Part shown: positions 1 through 5,882 of the stretch, piece after piece
Layout: the number at the start of each line of letters is the position of its first letter
Position numbering within the stretch: position 1 is the stretch's first letter
Assembly: GCA_016297415.1 (NCBI GenBank)
Contig: JAEDGQ010000052.1
Location: 1 to 13,375, forward strand
Reading direction: 5' to 3'
From: Treponema sp.
Lineage (GTDB): Bacteria > Spirochaetota > Spirochaetia > Treponematales > Treponemataceae
DNA length: 13,375 bases
Position numbers and translations under genes: made by a program
Notes under the pieces: model-generated
Told to the model about the DNA's origin: nothing
Databases searched by the model: none
Seen by the model: only the letters and a program-made list of their open reading frames with translations

Positions 1-2
1 AG

Positions 3-671
3 TTTGCAGCCAGAAAAGAGGAAGCCTCAGTGAATTTTCTCTTAAAATGCTCAAGGCTCCCGATGAAAAATCCCAAGACTTTCGAGAACTTTGATTTTTC
101 GGAACTTTCGGGAAAGGGACTTGAAAGGCTAAAGGGAATCACAACTCTGGCACCACTTTATGCTCACAAAAATCTTGCTTTTATTGGACCCGCAGGAACC
201 GGCAAAACGCATCTTGCAATGGCATTTGGTTATGAATGCTGCAGGAGAATGCTGAAGACTTATTTCATCAAGATGACGGAACTGAACGACATGTTTACCG
301 AAGCACGTAAATATGGCCGTGAGAACAGAGTCATAAGTTCTCTCGTGAAGCCATCCTGCCTCGTGATTGATGAAGTCGGTTATTGTAATTTCGATACAGA
401 AAATACAAGGCTTTTCTTCGACATGATTGACCGCCGCTACAACAAAGAAGGCAACTTCAACATAATTTTCACCAGCAACAAGCAACCAAAGTTCTGGAAA
501 CAATGCTTTGCTGAAGAAGATACTTTGAAATGTGCAATGGACCGAATCTTTGATGATGTGATGATTTTCAATTTTTCAGGTTCCAGTCACCGCGGACAAA
601 AGCGAGAAGCATTCAACCTAACTACAAAAAAAGTGCAAACTGTTACTGACAGCATTCAGGAAATCGATTAA
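3..671 (+). CDS. istB: IstB-like ATP-binding protein, 5' end off the window
   Basis: AAA+ ATPase that assists the IS21 transposase in target capture. Numbering from the GTG codon at 30, the Walker A motif GPAGTGKT is at residues 53-60, Walker B LVIDEVGY at 111-118, sensor 1 IIFTSN at 145-150 and the DRI sensor-2 region at 171-173. The GTG at 30 is probably not the start: the frame stays open to base 3, and the extra residues (FAARKEEASVNFLLKCSRL) resemble the region preceding the KTFENFDF segment in IstB proteins. The visible part is therefore the C-terminal ~220 residues of a usual ~250-residue protein. All ATPase motifs are intact, so nothing visible suggests decay. Very close relatives are DnaC-type helicase loaders, but the adjacent IS end repeats favour IstB. 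Confidence 0.88.
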   Translation, partial: FAARKEEASVNFLLKCSRLPMKNPKTFENFDFSELSGKGLERLKGITTLAPLYAHKNLAFIGPAGTGKTHLAMAFGYECCRRMLKTYFIKMTELNDMFTEARKYGRENRVISSLVKPSCLVIDEVGYCNFDTENTRLFFDMIDRRYNKEGNFNIIFTSNKQPKFWKQCFAEEDTLKCAMDRIFDDVMIFNFSGSSHRGQKREAFNLTTKKVQTVTDSIQEID

Positions 672-695
672 AATTTGAATTGTGAGATGGGATTT

Positions 696-740
696 TTGGT
701 CATTTTCGTCTGACTAAAATTGGCGATTTTCTCCTGACTC
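696..740. repeat. Paired 21-bp repeats at IS21 right end
   Basis: The units at 696-716 and 720-740 share TTGG..ATTTTC..CTGACT in the same order, with 16 of 21 positions identical. IS21-family ends normally carry two or three such transposase-binding repeats. The left-end counterpart is outside the window, so inverted symmetry could not be tested. Confidence 0.7.
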
Positions 741-1109
741 GTAATGGTTAAATTCGCCGGACGCTAACACAGGGGCTATCTGATAATATAATTCAACATC
801 TTCTGGATGTTTTTCTTTCATGTATGTATCCCTAAAGTGGCGTAAAGTTTCGAGTTCATTACAATTATCAGGTTTTCCATCGTTTTTACAGACTGCTGTT
901 GTTATAAAGCAGCCATGTGCTTTTTTATATTGTATCTTACATTGTTCACTACAAAAAAATCGATCTCCGTATGTAATATAAGGCTGAGGAACCATATTTG
1001 GGCGTCCATCAGAAAATTTAAGTCCATCTGGATCCTTTACGAGATGTAGCTTTTTGCCACAATAACCACAATTTCCTATATTAAATATTTCCTGCTCTTG
1101 TTTAGTCAT
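714..1109 (-). pseudogene. Zinc-finger / CFI-box protein, C-terminus cut by the IS
   Basis: A 131-residue reading frame. The N-terminal part has a treble-clef-like cysteine set, C14-x2-C17 (CGYC) and C53-x3-C57 (CSEQC). The C-terminal part is a CFI-box domain: HGCFITTAVC at residues 65-74, then ELETLRHFRDTYM and YYQIAP at 108-113. The function of CFI-box proteins is not established. After YYQIAP the family normally continues, but here the reading frame enters the IS21 end and stops at a TAG inside the IS repeat, so the last ~18 residues are IS-derived. Start: the ATG at 1109 has AGGAG at proper spacing; the TTG at 1127 has none. Last gene of a three-gene minus-strand operon. It could still be expressed as a truncated protein. 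Confidence 0.65.
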
Positions 1110-1137
1110 TGATATTTCTCCTATCAAATTTATTATC

Positions 1138-1368
1138 TCAGTTGATGCTTTTATAAAGATCGTCTAGCGCTTGACTTCGGTGGATACCTAATTCATTTCT
1201 ACCTTCAATTTCATCTAAAATATCATCAGGATGGTTTTTAATTAAATCTTCCTTGAGGGTATTGTATTCCTTTGTTGTCAAAAAAGTATCGCGATTTTCG
1301 TCGATTTCGAATTCTCGTCTATCATCTAATGATTCTAAATCCTTGAGCTTTGAACTGAATATACTCAT
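1138..1368 (-). CDS. Small acidic hypothetical protein
   Basis: A 76-residue protein rich in Asp and Glu, without cysteines, membrane segments or a signal peptide. It looks mainly helical and charged (segments such as LESLDDRREFEIDENRD). I do not recognise the family. It is very likely a real gene: a strong AGGAGG ribosome site precedes the ATG, and it lies 14 bases after one small gene and 28 bases before the next on the same strand, all with similar ribosome sites. The context of two Zn-finger-like partners suggests one functional module, possibly of mobile origin, but nothing fixes the role. Confidence 0.65.
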   Translation of the reverse strand: MSIFSSKLKDLESLDDRREFEIDENRDTFLTTKEYNTLKEDLIKNHPDDILDEIEGRNELGIHRSQALDDLYKSIN

Positions 1369-1382
1369 ATAAACCTCCTAAA

Positions 1383-1610
1383 TTATTTTTTTATGATTTT
1401 ATGCGCAAGTAACCTGCCTGTTTCTGATGCAAAGGACTTAACTGCAATTTCAGCACTGTCACCAACTACTTTTCCAATTTTATTAATGACCGAACTTTGT
1501 TTTTCATAGCAGTCATAACATAATCCACCAGGGAACTCTCTAGAGCAAGGAATTGGAGATTCTGGCCGTATTGAGCGACCACATTTTGCACAATGTTTGA
1601 ATAATGACAT
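1383..1610 (-). CDS. Small zinc-ribbon protein
   Basis: A 75-residue protein. The N-terminal half has two CxxC knuckles, C7-x2-C10 (CAKC) and C31-x2-C34 (CYDC), the pattern of a zinc ribbon; an extra C22 lies between. The C-terminal half (about 41-75) is a basic, probably helical tail ending HKIIKK. No specific family is recognised. A strong AAGGAGG site 6 bases before the ATG supports the start. First gene of the minus-strand operon, transcribed from the 1611-1750 intergenic region, divergent from the XRE regulator. Confidence 0.68.
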   Translation of the reverse strand: MSLFKHCAKCGRSIRPESPIPCSREFPGGLCYDCYEKQSSVINKIGKVVGDSAEIAVKSFASETGRLLAHKIIKK

Positions 1611-1634
1611 AGGAACCTCCTTAGCAACAAAATA

Positions 1635-1661
1635 TAGTGAAATCAGATTTATAAATCACTA
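1635..1661. promoter_or_regulatory. Candidate operator between divergent genes
   Basis: TAGTGA (1635-1640) and TCACTA (1656-1661) form an inverted repeat centred between the small-protein operon and the XRE regulator gene. Such half-sites in a divergent promoter region are a typical place for an XRE repressor to bind. The rest of 1611-1743 is AT-rich and includes a second weak inverted repeat, GATATT / AATATC at 1699-1704 and 1716-1721. Purely a symmetry observation. Confidence 0.3.
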
Positions 1662-1750
1662 AATACTGTTACTAAAAATAATTATATCACAAAATACAGA
1701 TATTACAACTAATCCAATATCAGATAAATGTTATTTTAAAGTCATGACTT

Positions 1751-2077
1751 TTGGGGGATAGGCTCAGAGAACAGATTGAATTTTGTGGTCTTTTGGATAA
1801 GGAAGTTGCGGCCAGGGCCGGAATAACAAAGCGTGCCATTGACAGTTATGTTGGTTCTGAGAGTTGCATGCCTTCTGCTGAAGTTGCTGTTCGTCTGGCC
1901 AAGGTTCTTGGGGTTTCTGTTGAATATCTTGTTACTGGAGAAGATGGCAACAGCAGCTTTTCAAATCATGACTCCGATAAAAATGTTCGCCTTTTGATGA
2001 AAATCTTTTCGGAGCTTCCCGATAGGGAACAGAAGCTCCTGGTTTCTTTTGCAAAGACTATGAAAGAATCTATCTAA
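1751..2077 (+). CDS. XRE-family HTH transcriptional regulator
   Basis: A 108-residue DNA-binding regulator. The helix-turn-helix spans about residues 4-62: the scanning and recognition helices are in DKEVAARAGITKRAIDSYV (16-34), followed by the typical XRE end VRLAKVLGVSVEYLVTGED. A short C-terminal helix (residues 76-108, LPDREQKLLVSFAKTM) may serve dimerisation. The open frame starts at TTG 1751, right after an in-frame TGA. An ATG at 1744 begins MTFG.. but is shifted by one base by the G run at 1753-1757; with four G instead of five it would read MTFGDRLREQ, a natural start. Neither start has a clear ribosome site. The TTG version lacks only the first two or three residues, so the domain is intact. 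Likely regulates itself and the divergent operon. Confidence 0.8.
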   Translation: MGDRLREQIEFCGLLDKEVAARAGITKRAIDSYVGSESCMPSAEVAVRLAKVLGVSVEYLVTGEDGNSSFSNHDSDKNVRLLMKIFSELPDREQKLLVSFAKTMKESI

Positions 2078-2098
2078 GTTCTAAAAATTAAAAAACAC

Positions 2099-3304
2099 TT
2101 ACTTTTCCACCAGCCACTCCAACGCATTCATTTTTAAGATTCCGTTAAAATCCTGTTCCGGATCCTCATCCAATGTCAAAAGCAGTTTTGGATAATTGTC
2201 TTTTATGAGTTTCAATGGTTTTAATTCCCGTTCTAAAGTTGCTTCGTCCCGGACTGTGGCTGAAACCTGAACATAAAGGTTTCCGTCCTGATTCATGGCT
2301 ACAAAATCTACTTCTACATCGTCGATTTTTCCTATGTAAACCTTGTAACCTCGCCTTAAAAGTTCCAGGTAGACGATGTTTTCCAGAATGTGTCCTGCAT
2401 CCATTGATTTTTTTCCAAGCAGGACTCGTCTCAGGCCAATGTCACAGACATAGTATTTTTCCAGAAGCTTAAGGTGTTCTTTTCCTTTTATGTTGTAGCG
2501 GTTTGCTTTGTAGACGATAAAACTTTCTGCAAGGGCTGAAAGGTAGCTTTCCACGGTGCGGGAATCCATTTTTCTTCCGGATGATGTTAAGGTGTCGGCA
2601 ATTTTTTTTGATGAAACTTCAAGTCCAATGTTGTCAAAAACGAATTCCGTAATGCTCTGAAGAATTTTTACATCTGAAATGTTCTTTCGTGAAATTATGT
2701 CCTTTACAAGAATTGAATTGTAAATTCCTTCAAGGTATGTGTGAACAGATTCTTCATCTTTAAGTCTGACTGTGTAGGGAAAGGAACTTGTTTCAATGTA
2801 ATTTTTGTATGCAGCCGGAAGATTTTTTTTGCCAGTTGCCTTGAGGAATTCTGAAAAACTGAAAGGCTGAAGTTTGATTTCGATATAACGGCCGCTTAAA
2901 AGAGTTGCAAGTTCTCCAGACAAAAGTCTTGAATTTGAACCTGTTATGTATATGTCGATATTTTCTTTTATATAGAAGCTGTCTACAACTTTCTGAAAAT
3001 CCTGCACCTGCTGAATTTCATCGAAAAACAGGTACATTTTTTTTTCAGGAATGATTTTGGATTTTACAAATTCAAAAAAATTTTCAAGATTCAAAAGGGA
3101 ACGGTTTTCAAAGTCTTCAAAATTGATGTGAACAATCTGATTTTCGGCCACACCTTCTGCCAGAAGAAATTTTTTAAACTGGTCTAAAAGCGTAGACTTT
3201 CCGCATCGACGGATTCCCGTTACGACTTTTATGAGCTGTTTGTCTTTAAACTTTTTGAGAAGGTTAAGTTCGTATTGTCTTGCAATTTCATCTAAATTTG
3301 TCAT
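2099..3304 (-). CDS. AAA-family ATPase with DUF4143 domain
   Basis: A 401-residue protein of the widespread AAA_14/DUF4143 family; cellular role unsettled. Walker A GIRRCGKST is at residues 30-38, Walker B YLFFDEIQ at 91-98, and the TGSNSRLLS sensor at 121-129 followed by LLSGRYIEI. The C-terminal domain (about 200-390) ends with VEVDFVAM..YVQVS, the PD-(D/E)xK-like core seen in DUF4143 proteins. Length is normal for the family. The start is supported by homology to the usual beginning, although no ribosome site precedes the ATG: the nearest promoter -10 box ends only 9 bases upstream, which would give a nearly leaderless mRNA. Its 3' end lies 21 bases from the end of the convergent XRE gene, with no clear terminator between. 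Confidence 0.9.
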   Translation of the reverse strand: MTNLDEIARQYELNLLKKFKDKQLIKVVTGIRRCGKSTLLDQFKKFLLAEGVAENQIVHINFEDFENRSLLNLENFFEFVKSKIIPEKKMYLFFDEIQQVQDFQKVVDSFYIKENIDIYITGSNSRLLSGELATLLSGRYIEIKLQPFSFSEFLKATGKKNLPAAYKNYIETSSFPYTVRLKDEESVHTYLEGIYNSILVKDIISRKNISDVKILQSITEFVFDNIGLEVSSKKIADTLTSSGRKMDSRTVESYLSALAESFIVYKANRYNIKGKEHLKLLEKYYVCDIGLRRVLLGKKSMDAGHILENIVYLELLRRGYKVYIGKIDDVEVDFVAMNQDGNLYVQVSATVRDEATLERELKPLKLIKDNYPKLLLTLDEDPEQDFNGILKMNALEWLVEK

Positions 3305-3306
3305 AT

Positions 3307-3400
3307 AGATTGCATTGTAATGCGAAGTTTATGGTAAGTCAAGAAAAGATTGCATTGTAATGCGAAGTTTGTGGTAAGTCAAGAAAAGATTGCATTGTGA
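3307..3400 (-). promoter_or_regulatory. 40-bp tandem repeat carrying duplicated promoters
   Basis: Units at 3307-3346 and 3347-3386 differ by a single base, and a decayed partial copy follows at 3387-3410. On the minus strand each full unit contains TTGACT, exactly 17 bases, then TACAAT: boxes at 3337-3342/3314-3319 and at 3377-3382/3354-3359. The -10 box sits inside a palindrome, GCATT-GT-AATGC. The proximal promoter would start transcription about 2-4 bases before the ATPase ATG; the distal one would give a leader of roughly 43 bases. The palindrome over the -10 suggests a repressor site. Confidence 0.7.
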
Positions 3401-3406
3401 TACAAA

Positions 3407-3670
3407 CTTTGCGTCAGGGATTTTTGCGTGCAGGCACGCTGCGAGATTTTGGCTTGCTCGCAAAGGCTCGCATTTTTTGCTGTGCAAAAAACGCCAAAAC
3501 TCGTTTATTTAACATGTGTGCATTCTGCACACGTCCCTGCCGCTTTGCGTCAGGGATTGGAAGGGCGCGCAGCGTTGTTTTGCGGCGGTGGTTGAGGTTC
3601 TCGAAACCACCAGAGCAAAACAATGAAGGCGAAAGCCGGAACCCTGCAAAGCCCGACCCGAACGAATGTG
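3407..3670. repeat. GC-rich intergenic hairpin cluster
   Basis: A non-coding block with much higher GC than its surroundings, made of nested inverted repeats. GCGTGC/GCACGC lies at 3426-3439. TTTTTTGC-TGT-GCAAAAAA at 3473-3491 is enclosed by CGAGATTTTGGC (3442-3453) pairing with GCCAAAACTCG (3493-3503). GTGTGCA-TTC-TGCACAC is at 3516-3532. A long arm at 3575-3623 pairs TTGTTTTGC with GCAAAACAA and GGTGGTT with AACCACC. A 16-bp exact direct repeat, CTTTGCGTCAGGGATT, occurs at 3407-3422 and 3543-3558. Open frames on both strands here are by-products of composition. It resembles repetitive extragenic elements; copy number cannot be judged from one window. Confidence 0.6.
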
Positions 3671-3737
3671 AGGGGGACGCCCTTTGTACAAAAAATAGTA
3701 TTAAATTTTTGACGCAGATATTGTAAAATGTTCTATT

Positions 3738-5546
3738 ATGTCAGAAATTAAATCTTGTTCCGGAGAAGTTCTTCCGGTTTTTGCTATTGGTAAAGTTAGT
3801 GGATGTTCTACTGTAAGCGGTGCAATTCCTTTTGGAAGTGTATGGTACTTAAAGGTTAATATTAAAAGTGTTGGCGGACAGAGTGTACCTGCTCCTCTTG
3901 CAGGACAGTTTTACATGCTCCGTTCACAGAAATCTGGTCTTCTGCTTGGCCGTCCTGTCAGTGTTTACGGTTTTAAGCGCCTCAGCGAAAATGACCTTAA
4001 TGTGGAATTTTTAATTCTTCGTAAGGGAAAAGGAACTGAAGAACTTATTAAGCTGGAAAGCGGTGACAATATTGAACTTATAGGACCTGTGGGAAACAGC
4101 TGGCCTGTACCTGTAGAAGGTGCAAAAATCTGTATTATTGGCGGTGGCGTTGGTGTTGCTCCTGTTGCAGGTTTTGCTTCAACTCTTCCTAAAAAGTCTT
4201 ATGATTTTTATGCTGCTTACAAAAGCGGTTCTTATGGACTTGATTACGTTTTTCCTAACAAGCTTACAATTACTACAGATGATGGATCTGTCGGTATTAA
4301 AGGTATGATTACAGCTGCTCTTGATGCTGAAAAAATCAGGGAATACGACGTTGTTTACTGCTGTGGTCCAACACCAATGCTGGCCTGCGTTCAGAAAATG
4401 TGTCGGGAAGCCGGTGTTAAATGCTGGCTCAGCATGGAAAACAGAATGGCCTGCGGTCTTGGTGCCTGTCTTGGATGTACAATCAAAACAAAAGAAGGAA
4501 ACAAGCGCTGCTGTAAAGATGGTCCTGTATTTGATGCTGCAATTCTTGATTTTACAAAAGTTGATTCTCCTGTTACTTCTCCAAAAATGGAACGCCGTCC
4601 TCCTCTTTCTGGTGACCAGTCTCCAGATTTAAGCGTAAAAATTGCAGGCGTTGAATTTGCAAACCCTGTAATTGCTGCCAGCGGAACTTTTGGTTATGGA
4701 AGTGAATATGCCAGCGTAATGGATGTAAACGGTCTCGGGGGTATCTGTTCAAAAGGTCTTACTCTTGAATGTCGTCCTGGAAATCCTGGAATCCGTCTTG
4801 TTGAAACACCAGCCGGACTTATTAATTCAATAGGTCTTGAAAACCCTGGAATCCAGCACTTTATCGAAAATGAACTTCCTTCAATGCTTAAGTTCAAGGC
4901 CAGAACTGTAGCAAACCTTTCTGGTTCGACTCTTGAAACTTATGTTGAAGGTGCAAAGCTTCTGGACAAAACTGAAGTTCCAATGATTGAACTTAACATC
5001 AGCTGTCCAAACGTTAAGGCCGGCGGTATGGCATGGGGTATGGACTGTACTGCTGCAGGAACTGTTGTTAAGGCCGTTCGTGAAGTTACAAAAAAACCTT
5101 TGATGGTTAAGCTTAGTCCAAATGCACCTGACCTGATTGGTGTTGCTATGGCTGTAAAAGAAGCCGGTGCTGATGCAATCAGTCTTGTAAATACTTTCCA
5201 GGCAACTTCAATTAACATTGAAACAGGTCGTCCTGTTTTTGAAAATATTCGTGCCGGATTCTCTGGCCCTGCAGTTAAACCAATTGCACTGCGTATGGTT
5301 TATGATCTTTGTCTTGCCATGAACAAGCTGCCGGAAAATGAACGCATTCCAGTTGTTGGTCTTGGGGGAATCAGCTGCTGGCAGGATGCAGTTGAATTTA
5401 TTATGGCCGGAGCTGCTGCCGTTGAAGTTGGAACTGCCACATTCGGAAACCCTCTTGCAATGACAGAAATTGTAAAAGGACTTTCTGACTTTATGAAACG
5501 CAAGGGCTACAAATCGCTGGATGACTTTAGAGGCTGTGCACTGTAA
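3738..5546 (+). CDS. Fused dihydroorotate dehydrogenase B (PyrK-PyrD)
   Basis: Single polypeptide of 602 residues joining the electron-transfer and catalytic subunits of NAD-dependent dihydroorotate dehydrogenase, the step from dihydroorotate to orotate in pyrimidine synthesis. Residues ~1-270 are PyrK: GQFYML at 56-61, FAD-binding GRPVSVY at 71-77, nucleotide-binding IIGGGVGVAP at 133-142, and a [2Fe-2S] cluster from C239, C244, C247 and C259. A linker (~270-298) leads to PyrD, ~299-602: FANPVIAASGTFGYG at 307-321, the catalytic-loop cysteine C423 in NISCPN, and VVGLGGI at 539-545 for FMN phosphate. Both halves are full-length, so electrons probably pass from FMN via FeS to FAD to NAD within one chain. 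No ribosome site precedes the ATG. No other pyr genes are near; a terminator follows. Confidence 0.95.
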   Translation: MSEIKSCSGEVLPVFAIGKVSGCSTVSGAIPFGSVWYLKVNIKSVGGQSVPAPLAGQFYMLRSQKSGLLLGRPVSVYGFKRLSENDLNVEFLILRKGKGTEELIKLESGDNIELIGPVGNSWPVPVEGAKICIIGGGVGVAPVAGFASTLPKKSYDFYAAYKSGSYGLDYVFPNKLTITTDDGSVGIKGMITAALDAEKIREYDVVYCCGPTPMLACVQKMCREAGVKCWLSMENRMACGLGACLGCTIKTKEGNKRCCKDGPVFDAAILDFTKVDSPVTSPKMERRPPLSGDQSPDLSVKIAGVEFANPVIAASGTFGYGSEYASVMDVNGLGGICSKGLTLECRPGNPGIRLVETPAGLINSIGLENPGIQHFIENELPSMLKFKARTVANLSGSTLETYVEGAKLLDKTEVPMIELNISCPNVKAGGMAWGMDCTAAGTVVKAVREVTKKPLMVKLSPNAPDLIGVAMAVKEAGADAISLVNTFQATSINIETGRPVFENIRAGFSGPAVKPIALRMVYDLCLAMNKLPENERIPVVGLGGISCWQDAVEFIMAGAAAVEVGTATFGNPLAMTEIVKGLSDFMKRKGYKSLDDFRGCAL

Positions 5547-5566
5547 TTAATGTTGAATTGAATTAT

Positions 5567-5598
5567 TCCCCTGTTCTTCGGTGCAGGGGATTTTTTTT
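5567..5598 (+). terminator. Intrinsic terminator of the pyrK-pyrD gene
   Basis: TCCCCTG (5567-5573) pairs with CAGGGGA (5584-5590) around a 10-base loop, followed at once by eight T (5591-5598). It lies 20 bases after the stop codon. Confidence 0.88.
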
Positions 5599-5693
5599 GT
5601 GTATTTATAATTTTTAAAAACTAATCTGAAAACTGATTAATTTTAAGCATAAACACTCCTGTTCAGTCTCCACAGATAAAAAATAACCTCTAC

Positions 5694-5802
5694 CCCGGAT
5701 ACGGAGCCCGCAGTCGACCGCAGCGTCTCGGGTTGAGCCTGTCGAAACCAGCGAGGACGATGAGCGTTAGCGAAGGCGTAGTAGCCGGATCAGGTTCTTA
5801 TT
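5694..5802. repeat. GC-rich intergenic repeat with hairpin
   Basis: A GC-rich island in an AT-rich gap. CGTCTCGGGTT (5724-5734) pairs with AACCAGCGAGGACG (5746-5759) with small bulges. Its centre, GTTGAGCCTGTCGAAACCA (5732-5750), matches the centre of the hairpin at 3591-3609 at 15 of 19 positions. The motif GGTTTCGACAGGCTCAAC is a recurrent repetitive sequence in many bacterial genomes. Before it, 5599-5693 is AT-rich with nothing recognisable except a weak TAATC/GATTA inverted repeat at 5622-5639. Confidence 0.5.
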
Positions 5803-5832
5803 TTAATTTATTATTATGATACTATTAAAAAA

Positions 5833-5868
5833 TGACATTTTTTGCTAAAATGTCAAAGTAAATATGAT
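5833..5868 (+). promoter_or_regulatory. Palindrome over the methyltransferase-TetR promoter
   Basis: TGACATTTT (5833-5841), spacer TTGCT, AAAATGTCA (5847-5855) is a perfect 9+9 palindrome. Just downstream is TATGAT (5863-5868), a good -10 box, and the palindrome covers where the -35 would lie (TTGCTA at 5842-5847, spacer 15). No T run follows on the plus strand, so it is better read as an operator than a terminator. The TetR gene of the same transcript is the obvious candidate to bind it. Confidence 0.5.
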
Positions 5869-5882
5869 ATTGTGGGGCAGTA

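Larger units (their letters stand above)
1..769 (+). mobile_element. IS21-family insertion sequence, right-hand part
   Basis: The segment holds an IstB-type helper ATPase, which in IS21 elements is the second gene after the istA transposase; istA would lie left of the window. Downstream, 696-716 and 720-740 are imperfect 21-bp direct repeats (16 of 21 identical, 24-bp period), the usual arrangement of transposase sites at IS21 ends. The right tip is placed near 769 because the sequence there reads outward as ...CGCTAACA, so the element would begin TGTTAGCG from the other side, and because the protein homology of the neighbouring CFI-box gene breaks at the same point. The exact tip (769 or 771) and any target duplication cannot be fixed without the left end. 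Confidence 0.72.

Noticed and set aside
30..32. GTG as the start of the IstB gene
   Set aside because: The frame is open to the window edge and the upstream residues fit IstB, so the true start is outside.
1110..1127. TTG start for the CFI-box gene
   Set aside because: The ATG at 1109 has AGGAG at proper spacing; the TTG has no ribosome site.
3307..3400. CRISPR-like short array
   Set aside because: The 40-bp period consists of identical sequence without variable spacers; it is a plain tandem repeat.
3397..3726. Open frames on both strands in the GC-rich intergenic block (plus 3397-3726; minus 3414-3623 and 3509-3691)
   Set aside because: They lie over nested hairpins and direct repeats, have no ribosome sites, read as Arg/Cys-rich low-complexity protein and overlap each other; they reflect composition, not genes.
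5833..5855. Palindrome as a terminator on the minus strand (T run on its 3' side there)
   Set aside because: No minus-strand gene lies upstream of it, and its position over the promoter fits an operator better.
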